From the NCBI GenBank assembly GCA_019239875.1, contig JAFAZI010000197.1, positions 1-64,000 of the forward strand: a stretch of DNA of 64,000 nt, read 5' to 3'. Below the pieces are notes generated by a model. The model had not been told where the DNA came from. It worked only from the letters and a program-made list of their open reading frames with translations, and did no database searches. The translations under genes were made by a program, and so were the position numbers. Source of the stretch: Frankiaceae bacterium (GTDB lineage Bacteria > Actinomycetota > Actinomycetes > JAFAQI01). Below, piece after piece: positions 8,436-17,007 of this stretch. How positions within the stretch are numbered: position 1 is the stretch's first letter; each line of letters opens with the position of its first letter.

Positions 8436-10303
8436 CAGCGCCGAATCCAACCCCCGCGGCCGCGCCCGATGCGGGCAAGCAACGCGGCGAGCTGATCAAG
8501 GTCATGGCGGCCGCCGCCACCGCGGCGCAGAACGGCAAACGCGGCGACCTGGTCAAGAAGCTGCAGTCGGCGACGGCGCGCCTGACCTCCAGCGGTGCGC
8601 GGGTCGCGGTTGTCGGGGAGTTCAAGAAGGGCAAGAGCTCGGTCGTCAACTCGCTCATCGGCGGCGCGGTGTGCCCGGTCGACGACGACATCAGCACCGC
8701 CGTACCGACCGTTCTGCGCTATGCGGACACGCTGTCCATCACAGGCGTCGCCCTCGAGGGCGAGCCACCGAAGGAGGTCGCCAAAGAGCTCAGCAAGGAG
8801 CAGATGGGCAAGGCGATTCGCGGTGCGGGTGACTTCCAGCGCGTGGAGATTGCGCTGCCGAGCCCCTTGCTCAAGACCGGACTGGTGGTCATCGACACGC
8901 CGGGTGTCGGTGGTCTGCAGTCGGAGCACGCGTTGCGAACGCTCGCGATGCTGCCGTCCGTGCATGCGCTGCTGTTCGTCTCGGACGCGACGCAGGAGCT
9001 GACCGCTCCAGAGATCGCCTTTCTCGCCAACGCGCGGCGCCTGTGCTCCAACGTCGTCTGCGTCCTCGCGAAGACCGACATCTTCCCGTTCGTCGATGCG
9101 GTGGTCGAGGCGAACCAGAAGCATCTGACGAACGCCGGGATTGCCGCTCCGATGATGACGGTCTCCTGCGAGCTTCGAGCCCGCGCCCGGGCGGCGAAGG
9201 ACCCGGTGCTGGGCGAGGCGTCGGGATTCGGGCCGCTCGAGGCGATGCTCGTCACGCGGATCGCGGCGAACGCCGAGGCGTTGGCAATGCGCGCCGCCGC
9301 CGCCGATGTGTTGAGCGTTCTCGACCAGCTGTCCAAGCCGCTGGCAGCGGTGCGGGAGGCGCTGAAGACGCCCGAGAACCAGGCCGAGCTGCAGGCCAAT
9401 CTCGAAGCGGCGAAGCACCGTGCCGAGTCGCTGCGGGCGCAGACCGCCAAGTGGCAGATGGTGCTCTCCGACGGCGTGATGGACCTGCAGAACGAGGTCG
9501 ACCACGACATGCGGGCGCGGATGCGAGCCATCAGCCAGGAGGCAGAAGCGTCACTCGACCAGAGCGATCCAGTGAAGATGTGGGACGAGTTCGGGCAGTG
9601 GCTCGAGACTCGGGTCGTGTACGACGTCACCGAGAACTACGTGATGTTCACCCAGCATGCGCTCGCCCTGACCGAGCGGGTCGGCGCGATGTTCGCCGAG
9701 GACGCCGCTGACCTCGGCGAGGTCGCGAACGTCGCCGCCCCGACTCATCTGCTCGACAAGGTGATCGACCCTGAGCTCCCGAAGGCCGCCCTGCAGGGAG
9801 GCGGTGGTTCGGCCGCGATCTCGTTGTTCCGCAACACCTACAGCGGAATGTCGATGTTCGGGGCGCTCGGGGGCCAGGGAATGATGCACATCTTCACCGG
9901 GGCGATGAACCCGTTGACGCTCGGTCTCGGTCTCGTCCTCGGCAGCCGGTCGGTCAGCGACGAGCACACCCGGCAGCTCGAGGCTCGCCGAAACCATGCC
10001 AAGGCGGCGGTCCGCAAATACACCGACGAGGCGTCGTTCGTCGTCGGCAAGGACTCCCGCGACGCGATCCGCACCTTGCAGCGGTCGGTGCGTGACACGT
10101 ACTCCGCACTCGCCGAGGAGCTCGTCAGGTCGACCACGACCGCGGTGCAGCAAGCCACCGCGGCTCTGCAAGGCGCGCAACAGGATCACCAGAAGAAGCT
10201 GCAGGCGATCGACGCGACGTTGAAGGCGTATCAGACGCTCGCCGCGCAGGCGGCGAAGTTCGCGCCGCCCGTCGCCAAGGCAGCCCCGAAGGCAACCGGC
10301 TGA
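8432..10303 (+). CDS. dynamin-family GTPase, IniA-like
   Basis: GEFKKGKSSVVNSLIG P-loop, DTPGVGGL G3, AKTDIF G4; C-terminal hydrophobic GAMNPLTLGLGLVLGSRSVSDE and KSRD-type ending resemble mycobacterial IniA. Confidence 0.93.
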   Translation: MTAPNPTPAAAPDAGKQRGELIKVMAAAATAAQNGKRGDLVKKLQSATARLTSSGARVAVVGEFKKGKSSVVNSLIGGAVCPVDDDISTAVPTVLRYADTLSITGVALEGEPPKEVAKELSKEQMGKAIRGAGDFQRVEIALPSPLLKTGLVVIDTPGVGGLQSEHALRTLAMLPSVHALLFVSDATQELTAPEIAFLANARRLCSNVVCVLAKTDIFPFVDAVVEANQKHLTNAGIAAPMMTVSCELRARARAAKDPVLGEASGFGPLEAMLVTRIAANAEALAMRAAAADVLSVLDQLSKPLAAVREALKTPENQAELQANLEAAKHRAESLRAQTAKWQMVLSDGVMDLQNEVDHDMRARMRAISQEAEASLDQSDPVKMWDEFGQWLETRVVYDVTENYVMFTQHALALTERVGAMFAEDAADLGEVANVAAPTHLLDKVIDPELPKAALQGGGGSAAISLFRNTYSGMSMFGALGGQGMMHIFTGAMNPLTLGLGLVLGSRSVSDEHTRQLEARRNHAKAAVRKYTDEASFVVGKDSRDAIRTLQRSVRDTYSALAEELVRSTTTAVQQATAALQGAQQDHQKKLQAIDATLKAYQTLAAQAAKFAPPVAKAAPKATG

Positions 10304-11769
10304 TGTCGAACTCGCTGCTGGCGCGAACCGCGTCGGTCGCCGACCGAGCCGTCGCGGCGTATGCCGGGTCACCCGTCGAGGCCGCCAGCGTGGAGATCCG
10401 TCGCCGGCTGGACCTGCCGGTGCAGGTTGCGATCGCTGGAAAGGTGAAGGTCGGCAAGTCGACGCTGCTCAACGCGCTGGTCGGCGAGGAGCTCGCGCCG
10501 ACGAACGCCAGTGAGTGCACGCGCATCGTGACCTGGTATCGCCGCGCCGAGGTGACGCAGGTGACCGCCGTGCCGTACCAGGGGTCGCCGCACCCGGTGG
10601 CGTTCTCGCGCAACGGCGCCCTCGACGTCGAGCTCGGCGCCGAGTCCGCGGAGTCGCTGCGATGGCTGATGGTCGACTGGCCGACCGAGCGGCTCCGGGC
10701 GATGACCTTGGTCGACACGCCAGGCATCGCGTCGCTGTCGACCGACCTCTCGCAACGCACGACCGCCTTCCTCGATCCGACCAGCGAGGACCCGGGCACC
10801 GTCGATGCGGTCATCTACCTGATGCGACACATGCACACCGCAGACGTCCGGCTGCTCGAGAGCTTCCACGACCACGACCTCGCGCAGCCGAATCCGGTCA
10901 ACTGCATCGCCGTGCTCTCGCGCGCCGACGAGATCGGAGTGTGCCGGCTTGACGCGATGAAGTCGGCGCACGCCATCGCAGATCGATACATCGTGCAACC
11001 CTCGATCCGGCGCCTGGTGCAGGACGTCGTACCGGTCGCCGGCCTCCTTGCCCAAGCCGCCGTGTCGCTCCGGGAAGAGGAGTTCCGGTTCCTACGGTCG
11101 ATGGCGCAGGCAGGGGTCCGCTCGAACTCGCCGGTGCTCGGTTCGGTGCAGGAGCTCTCCGCGGCGGACACCGAGATCGACGACGTCGTCAGCGCCTCGG
11201 TGCGTCGGGCACTGGTCGAACGATTCGGGCTGTTCGGGGTGCGGTGGGCGATGGAGTGGCTGTCCCGGGCGCCGGAGGCGACGGCGACCGAGCTCGCCGA
11301 AGCGCTCGCGAAGGTGAGTGGCCTCACCCATCTCCGCGAGATCGTGATGCAACAGATCGCCGCACGGTCCGGGCTGCTCAAGGCCCGCTCGGCGATGACC
11401 GCGCTGACGCGCCTCGCGGCGACGAACCCGGTCAACGGGCTGTCGGAGGAGCTGGAGGCGCTGGCGGCGGGCGCACACGAGCTCGCCGAGCTCCGCATGC
11501 TCAACGCCCTCCGGCTCGGCGCCGTACCGCTGAAGGACGACCAGCTCGCAGAGGCGGAGCAGATCCTCGAACGCTCCGGCCAGGCGGCCGCGGCGCGGAT
11601 CGGGTTGCCACCGGACGCGGAGGTGGGCGAGGTACGACGCAAGCTGCTGGCCTCGCTCGAGACGTGGCAGAAGCGGGCCGAGAACCCGCTGTCCAAGCAG
11701 GCCGTGGTCGATGCCTGCCGCGTGCTCATCCGTAGCTACGAGGGGATGCTCACCGACCTCGCCGGTTGA
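10303..11769 (+). CDS. dynamin-family GTPase, IniC-like
   Basis: QVAIAGKVKVGKSTLLNALVGEELAPT P-loop, VDTPGIASLS G3, LSRADEI G4; TGATG overlap with upstream gene. Confidence 0.93.
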   Translation: MSNSLLARTASVADRAVAAYAGSPVEAASVEIRRRLDLPVQVAIAGKVKVGKSTLLNALVGEELAPTNASECTRIVTWYRRAEVTQVTAVPYQGSPHPVAFSRNGALDVELGAESAESLRWLMVDWPTERLRAMTLVDTPGIASLSTDLSQRTTAFLDPTSEDPGTVDAVIYLMRHMHTADVRLLESFHDHDLAQPNPVNCIAVLSRADEIGVCRLDAMKSAHAIADRYIVQPSIRRLVQDVVPVAGLLAQAAVSLREEEFRFLRSMAQAGVRSNSPVLGSVQELSAADTEIDDVVSASVRRALVERFGLFGVRWAMEWLSRAPEATATELAEALAKVSGLTHLREIVMQQIAARSGLLKARSAMTALTRLAATNPVNGLSEELEALAAGAHELAELRMLNALRLGAVPLKDDQLAEAEQILERSGQAAAARIGLPPDAEVGEVRRKLLASLETWQKRAENPLSKQAVVDACRVLIRSYEGMLTDLAG

Positions 11770-11772
11770 TGG

Positions 11773-12387
11773 CTAGAACAGGTCCCCGATGTCGTCGATG
11801 ATGCTGGAGCCGACGTCCGCCACGTCGTCGACCACGCTGGTCGCAACATCTGCGACCGCACCGCCGACGAACTCTGCGTCGTCGACGAGCACATCGCCGA
11901 GCAGGCCGGCACCGTCGCCGATCGTCTCGCCGACGTCACTCGCAGCGTCGCCGACCCAGCCGGCGACTGAGCCGAGGGCACCGCCCACGTCATCGACGAC
12001 ATCCATGGCGGCGTCGCCGATCGCGCCATCTCCGATATCGCTGAAGACCTCGCCGACGTCGTCGACGATGCTGCTCCCGATGTCGATGATCGGCGCGGCG
12101 ATCCACTCGGCGTCGTCGACCAGCACGTCGCCGAGGACCCCGGCGCCTTCGCCGATCGCCTCACCGACGTCAACCACCGCCCCCGCGATCCCGCTCGCGA
12201 CGTCACCGGCGGTGTCGACGACATCCATCGCCGCGCCGCCGACGATGTCCGCCGCCTGACCGAAATCACCGTCGACGACCGCACCAGCGATGCCGCCGAT
12301 TCCCTCAGCGACATCACCGACCGCGTCGATCACCGGCTCCGCGAGGTACTCAGCGCCTTCCGCTACGCCCTCGAAGTACTCCGTCAT
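11773..12387 (-). CDS. low-complexity Gly/Asp/Val-rich repeat protein ending in IDDIGDLF
   Basis: MTEYFEGVAEGAEYLAEPV...SSIIDDIGDLF; two internal ~75-aa repeats (AAMDVVD...GAG(V/L)LGDVLVDDAE). Confidence 0.78.
   Translation of the reverse strand: MTEYFEGVAEGAEYLAEPVIDAVGDVAEGIGGIAGAVVDGDFGQAADIVGGAAMDVVDTAGDVASGIAGAVVDVGEAIGEGAGVLGDVLVDDAEWIAAPIIDIGSSIVDDVGEVFSDIGDGAIGDAAMDVVDDVGGALGSVAGWVGDAASDVGETIGDGAGLLGDVLVDDAEFVGGAVADVATSVVDDVADVGSSIIDDIGDLF
11824..12234 (-). repeat. two diverged tandem protein-level repeats within the MTEYF protein
   Basis: Unit 1 aa 52-110 (12058-12234) and unit 2 aa 126-188 (11824-12012) share AAMDVVD, VGE(A/T)IG(E/D)GAG(V/L)LGDVLVDDAE, (I/V)VDDV. Confidence 0.7.
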
Positions 12388-12398
12388 GACGGGCTTGG

Positions 12399-13181
12399 TC
12401 AGAACAGGTCGCCGATGTCGTCGATGACGCTGCCGACCGCGTCGCCGATAGCTTCACCGGCACCTTCGACTGCGTCCACGACTCCACCGCCGACGTCACC
12501 GACGACTCCGCCGACGTCAGCGAGGCCGCCGAACAGGCCACCGCCGATGTCCTCGACCTCGTTGACTACGCCGCCGAACACGTCGCCGACCGCGCCGGCA
12601 CCGGCTTCGAGGCCGCCGAGCAGGCCGCCCGCGGCGTCCTCGACGCCGCCGACGACTCCGCCCACCCCGGACTCGATGCCGCCGAGCAAGCCCCCTCCGA
12701 CGTCCTCGACGGCTCCGATCACACTTCCGACACCGCTCGCGACACCTCCGACGACGCCCATGCCGATGTCCTCCGCGCCGGTCAGCAGACCGCCGCCGAT
12801 GTCCTCCAGGCCGCCGAGCACGTCACCCGACGCGATCTCGCCCACCCCGTCGACCAGACCACCGACCGCTGCCTCGCCGCCGCCGATCACACCGCCCGCG
12901 ATGGACTCGACGCCGTGCAGGGCACCACCGGCGATGTCACCGGCTCCGGCCAGCGCGCCACTCGCCACCGACTCGACCCCGTGCAGTGCCCCGCCGGCGA
13001 CTGACTCGGCCGCGCCGAGCTCGCCACCTGCGACCGACTCGAGCCCTTCCAAGCCGTGGCCCATGACGCCTTCCGCGGTCCCCAGCGCGTCGTGCCCCAG
13101 CTCCTCGGCGATTCCCAGTTCGCTCTCGAGCTGATGCTCGATGGCGGAGACGCCATCAGAAAAGCCGTCCTCGATGCTCAT
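12399..13181 (-). CDS. Gly/Val/Glu-rich repeat protein (IniB-like composition) ending in IDDIGDLF
   Basis: MSIEDGFSDGVSAIEHQLESELG...GGLLGGIESGVGGVVGGVEDAAGGLLGG...AVGSVIDDIGDLF; same C-terminus as neighbouring gene. Confidence 0.78.
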   Translation of the reverse strand: MSIEDGFSDGVSAIEHQLESELGIAEELGHDALGTAEGVMGHGLEGLESVAGGELGAAESVAGGALHGVESVASGALAGAGDIAGGALHGVESIAGGVIGGGEAAVGGLVDGVGEIASGDVLGGLEDIGGGLLTGAEDIGMGVVGGVASGVGSVIGAVEDVGGGLLGGIESGVGGVVGGVEDAAGGLLGGLEAGAGAVGDVFGGVVNEVEDIGGGLFGGLADVGGVVGDVGGGVVDAVEGAGEAIGDAVGSVIDDIGDLF

Positions 13182-13225
13182 CGCTGTCCCCGATTCTCAG
13201 ATGTCAGTGGTTGATGGAGAGGGCG

Positions 13226-13747
13226 TCAGCCCTCAAAGACCCCGCCGGGCCCCTGGTCGATCGTGTAGTCCGGCTCGGCTTGCATCGTCTCGAGCGTGTG
13301 ACCTTGGTCTTCGAAGCTCGAGAACTCCTGCGTCGGGTTGAGGTGAGCCTCGAGCTCCTCGATCTGCTGCTCGATCTGGTGCAGCTCCTCGAGCGGGCTC
13401 ATCGACTGCGGGTCGGATCCGGCGACTGGGTCGGATCCGGCACCTGGGTCCGCCGGGTGCTGCGCGAGCAGGTCCTGGTAGGCCTCGCCCATGGTCTGGT
13501 GGTTGGCGTCCTGGTAGGCCTGACCGACGGTCTCCACGTTGCCAAGCGTCGGCGGCGCGTCGCCGGCCAGCTCGTTCACAACCTCGACGAAGCCCGGCTC
13601 GAGAACTTCGGCGAGCAGGTTCGGGTCCTCCCGCAGCGCTGCCATCACGGCGTCGTGGTCGTTCTCGATCGCGCGCTGCTCGGTGTACTGGGTGCCCGCG
13701 AGGATGTCCGGGATGTTGTTGGCGGAGATGTCGTCGTTCTGACTCAT
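13226..13747 (-). CDS. uncharacterised acidic protein, first gene of the repeat-protein operon
   Basis: MSQNDDISANNIPDILAGTQYTEQRAIENDHDAVMAALREDPNLLAEVLEPGF...; AGGGGGA Shine-Dalgarno upstream of ATG at 13747. Confidence 0.75.
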   Translation of the reverse strand: MSQNDDISANNIPDILAGTQYTEQRAIENDHDAVMAALREDPNLLAEVLEPGFVEVVNELAGDAPPTLGNVETVGQAYQDANHQTMGEAYQDLLAQHPADPGAGSDPVAGSDPQSMSPLEELHQIEQQIEELEAHLNPTQEFSSFEDQGHTLETMQAEPDYTIDQGPGGVFEG

Positions 13748-13783
13748 GCGAGTCCCCCTTGACACAGGATCCGATCCGAAGGG

Positions 13784-13822
13784 GTCAAACGGTCGCACCG
13801 GGCGTAGTAGGTGTCAAACGGT
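13784..13822 (-). promoter_or_regulatory. paired direct repeats ACCGTTTGAC upstream of the repeat-protein operon
   Basis: GTCAAACGGT at 13784-13793 and 13813-13822 (+ strand), 29 bp apart start to start. Confidence 0.4.
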
Positions 13823-13912
13823 TCCGGAAACTCGCCAAAAGTTTTGTCAGATTCGCGACAACTCTGCTGTTGATGGCCTGCGTCGGCGCCAATAGAGGGT
13901 GCCGACTTGGTG

Positions 13913-13965
13913 ACCTTGACGCTTGTGGCCCTTGAAGGTGCGCAGGAGACCACAAGCGTCAAGGT
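13913..13965. repeat. intergenic palindromic element (family E): accttgacgcttgtgg ... ccacaagcgtcaaggt
   Basis: 16-bp perfect inverted arms with 21-nt loop between divergent genes. Confidence 0.8.
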
Positions 13966-14056
13966 GACGGGCTTCAGGAAGCGCCTGGAAGCCGTGGCCT
14001 AGCCGCAGTCCCGTCGTACCGATAATCTGACGCCTCGTCAGATTGCGGAGGGGAAC

Positions 14057-14545
14057 GTGGCGCGGATCGATCTGCCCGACGGCGACCAGCCGGATGTCGT
14101 CAAGGCGCTCGTCCTGCGGCCCGCGTTCGCCAAGGGCGTCGGCGCGATGAACGAGGCGTGCTTCGCGAGCACTCTCGACTGGCGACTGCACGAGCTGGTG
14201 CGGTACCGGATCGCGATCATCAACGGGTGCGCGACCTGCCTCAGCTGGCGCACACCGGAGGCGGTCGAGGCGGGTGTCACCGAGGACCTGCTCGTGGGCG
14301 TCGCGGACTGGCGCACCTCCGAGCGCTACACGGACCGCGAGAAGATCGCGCTCGACTTCACTGAGCAGTTCTGCGGTGACTCGGCGGGGATCAGTGACGA
14401 GTTCATGGCGCGGCTCGGCGAGCACTTCGACGCCGGCGAGATCGTCGAGCTGGCGCTCGTGATCGGCAAGTACCTCTCACAGGGCCGGTTCATGCAGGTG
14501 CTCGGCCTGGACCAGGCCTGCGTGGTGCCGACGGCTGCTCCGTGA
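14057..14545 (+). CDS. carboxymuconolactone decarboxylase / AhpD-like family protein
   Basis: LRPAFAKGVGAMNEACF...HELVRYRIAIINGCATCLSWR with CxxC; GTG start. Confidence 0.87.
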   Translation: MARIDLPDGDQPDVVKALVLRPAFAKGVGAMNEACFASTLDWRLHELVRYRIAIINGCATCLSWRTPEAVEAGVTEDLLVGVADWRTSERYTDREKIALDFTEQFCGDSAGISDEFMARLGEHFDAGEIVELALVIGKYLSQGRFMQVLGLDQACVVPTAAP

Positions 14546-14565
14546 CCGACTCCGCGCGCGGGGGG

Positions 14566-14781
14566 TCAGGGCTTGGACTGGTCGGCTTGCTTCGCTTCCT
14601 TCTCGATGTAGTCCTCCGCCTTGTCGGCGAACTTCGAGATCTGGCCGTGGTGCTTGCCGCCGGTCTTCTTGTCGACGATGCCCTCGACCTTGGACAGCGC
14701 CGACTTCAACTGATCGGGATGCTCGCCGACCGCCTTCTCGACCTGCGACGCGGTCTTCTTGATCTTGTCCAGGAATCCCAT
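14566..14781 (-). CDS. MT0933-like antitoxin family small protein
   Basis: MGFLDKIKKTASQVEKAVGEHPDQLKSALSKVEGIVDKKTGGKHHGQISKFADKAEDYIEKEAKQADQSKP. Confidence 0.72.
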   Translation of the reverse strand: MGFLDKIKKTASQVEKAVGEHPDQLKSALSKVEGIVDKKTGGKHHGQISKFADKAEDYIEKEAKQADQSKP

Positions 14782-14814
14782 GCCGTCACCTTATTGCCGG
14801 GAGGCTGATCGTTC

Positions 14815-15891
14815 ATGTCACGCACTTTTCGCGTCGTCCAGTGGAGCACCGGTCATGTCGGCAAGCACGCGATCGCCGGCATCGACGCCCGCCCCGACCT
14901 GGAGCTGGTCGGCGTTTGGGTCTCGAATCCGGACAAGGTGGGCAAGGACGCCGGAGAGCTGGCCGGGCTCGGCCGGACGCTTGGCGTCACGGCGACGAAC
15001 GACGCTGCCGAGCTGCTTGCGCTGCAGCCCGACTGCATCGTCCACACCGCGTGGGCCGACACCCGGCTGTTCGAGGCGCTCGCGGATCTGGCGCAGTTCC
15101 TGCGAGCCGGCATCAACGTGGTGTCCACGAGCCCGGTGTTTCTGCAGTACCCGCACGGCGACGCCGCCACGATGGCCGGCGACGTGATCGCGGCCGCGCA
15201 CGAGGGCGGCGCGTCGATCTTCGTGAACGGCGTCGACCCCGGTTTCGGCAACGATGCGTTGCCGCTCGTCGTGTCGGGGATCTCCGAGCGGATCGAGGAG
15301 GTTCGTTGCGTCGAGCTGCTCAACTATGCGACGTACGACCAGGCCGACGTGTTGAAAGACATCATGGGCTTTGGTACGCCGCTGGACGAGACGCCGTTCC
15401 TGCTCAACCCCGGCGTCCTGACCCTGGCCTGGGGGAGCATCGTCCACCAGCTGGCGGCCGGCCTCGACGTCGAGCTCGACGGCACCGAGGAGTGGTACGA
15501 GCGGTGTCCGGCGCCGGAGGACTTCGACATCCCGACCGGCACCATCCCGAAGGGCACGCAGGCGGGGCTTCACTTCGAGGTGCGCGGCATGAAGGACGGC
15601 AAGGCGGTCTTCGTCCTCGAGCACGTGACGCGGCTGCGCGACGACCTCGCGCCTGAGTGGCCACAGCCGGCGGGCCAGGGTTGCTACCGCGTGATCATCA
15701 CGGGCGAGCCGATCTACACCGTCGACCTGCAGCTGCTGGGCACCGATGGCGACCACAACACGGCCGGGCTGAAGGCCAGCGCGATGCGGATCATCAACGC
15801 GATCCCCGACGTCGTGGCGGCCGCGCCCGGCCTGGTGACCGCCCTCGACCTCCCGATGATCACCGGCCGCGGCCTGGTCCGCACCGACTGA
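14815..15891 (+). CDS. NAD(P)-dependent dihydrodipicolinate-reductase-like / amine dehydrogenase-like oxidoreductase
   Basis: FRVVQWSTGHVGKHAIAGIDARPDLELVGVWVSNPDKVGKDAGELAGLG N-terminal dinucleotide fold. Confidence 0.82.
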   Translation: MSRTFRVVQWSTGHVGKHAIAGIDARPDLELVGVWVSNPDKVGKDAGELAGLGRTLGVTATNDAAELLALQPDCIVHTAWADTRLFEALADLAQFLRAGINVVSTSPVFLQYPHGDAATMAGDVIAAAHEGGASIFVNGVDPGFGNDALPLVVSGISERIEEVRCVELLNYATYDQADVLKDIMGFGTPLDETPFLLNPGVLTLAWGSIVHQLAAGLDVELDGTEEWYERCPAPEDFDIPTGTIPKGTQAGLHFEVRGMKDGKAVFVLEHVTRLRDDLAPEWPQPAGQGCYRVIITGEPIYTVDLQLLGTDGDHNTAGLKASAMRIINAIPDVVAAAPGLVTALDLPMITGRGLVRTD

Positions 15892-15918
15892 CCCCGCCGT
15901 ACCCCACCGCCCCGTTTT

Positions 15919-15982
15919 CGCCAAACCGTCTCGAATCGTTGGTTCGAACCGACTAAAAGCAACGATTTGAGACGGTTGGGCG
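15919..15982. repeat. 64-bp palindromic repeat family A, copy 1
   Basis: cgccaaaccgtctcgaatcgttggttcgaaccgactaaaagcaacgatttgagacggttgggcg. Confidence 0.92.
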
Positions 15983-16047
15983 ATGAAATCCCGGGGGGTG
16001 GGGGCGGGAGGATGGTGTGACGGGGGCTGAGCGAGGCTGGTGATGAC

Positions 16048-16881
16048 GTGGCGGATGAGCGGGTGAGCCCGACCGCGCACTACACGGGGTACGTGTGGGC
16101 ACGGGCCGGCCTGTCGGACCCGGCCTTCGTGACCAACGAAGGCCGTCTCCTTCACTCCACCCTCGCCCCGTTGAACCTGACGTCGCAGCTGTGGCGCGGG
16201 CCGACGCTCGACGGCTTTCTGCTGGCCCGGCACCGCCTGATCGACCAGCTGCTCGAACAGGCCGTGGAGTCCGGGGAGATCAGCCAGGTGATCGAGGTCG
16301 CGGCCGGGCTGTCACCCCGGGGCTGGACGTTCGCGAAGAAGTACGGCGACCGGATCACCTACGTGGAGACGGACCTGCCCGGAATGGCAGCCCGAAAGCG
16401 CAAGGTGCTCGCCGGGCTCGGGTCGCTGAGTGAGCATCACCAGGTCGTCGAGCTCGACGCGCTCGCCGACGCGGGCGCCGGGAGCCTGCTCGAACTGACC
16501 GGCCGGCTCGATGCCGGCCGTGGCACCGCGATCGTGACGGAGGGACTGGTCAACTACTTCGATCGCGACACCGTCGTCGCGATGTGGCGACGCTTCGCCA
16601 CCGCACTCGGCAGGTTCTCGACCGGCAGGTACCTCTCCGACCTACACCTGCACGGGGATACGAACCCCACCCTCACGTGGGTGTTCACCCTCGGTCTGTC
16701 GGCGTTCGTCCGCGGCCGGGTCCATCTTCACTTCGAGAATGTCGACGAGGCGACGACCGCACTTCTGGACTGCGGGTTCGGCACCGCGGTGCTGCACCTT
16801 CCAACCGACTTTCCGAAAGTCATTGGCAATCGTCGCGATCCGGCGGCGAAGATGGTCCGGATCGTGGATGCTTGCCGCTGA
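16048..16881 (+). CDS. SAM-dependent methyltransferase, leucine carboxyl methyltransferase-like family
   Basis: TAHYTGYVWARAGLSDPAF...QVIEVAAGLSPRGWTFAKKYGDRITYVETDLPGM; GTG start. Confidence 0.8.
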   Translation: MADERVSPTAHYTGYVWARAGLSDPAFVTNEGRLLHSTLAPLNLTSQLWRGPTLDGFLLARHRLIDQLLEQAVESGEISQVIEVAAGLSPRGWTFAKKYGDRITYVETDLPGMAARKRKVLAGLGSLSEHHQVVELDALADAGAGSLLELTGRLDAGRGTAIVTEGLVNYFDRDTVVAMWRRFATALGRFSTGRYLSDLHLHGDTNPTLTWVFTLGLSAFVRGRVHLHFENVDEATTALLDCGFGTAVLHLPTDFPKVIGNRRDPAAKMVRIVDACR

Positions 16882-17007
16882 TGCACCCGGGTGAAGCAGT
16901 GGTCGGACCCGCCGGAGCCGACAGGAATATCTCGCCCCTGGACCGGCGCTCATGACAAAATAGGTAGTCGCGACGGCGGGACGCGAGCGGTGAGGGGAGA
17001 GCTCTGC

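Noticed and set aside
11789-12259. + strand Ser/Thr/Ala-rich ORF opposite the MTEYF gene
   Set aside because: Same shadow-ORF artefact.
12415-13134. Long + strand Ser/Thr/Pro-rich ORF (239 aa) opposite the Gly-rich repeat gene
   Set aside because: Shadow ORF created by GC-rich repetitive codons of the real minus-strand gene; composition is implausible and its only context is antisense.
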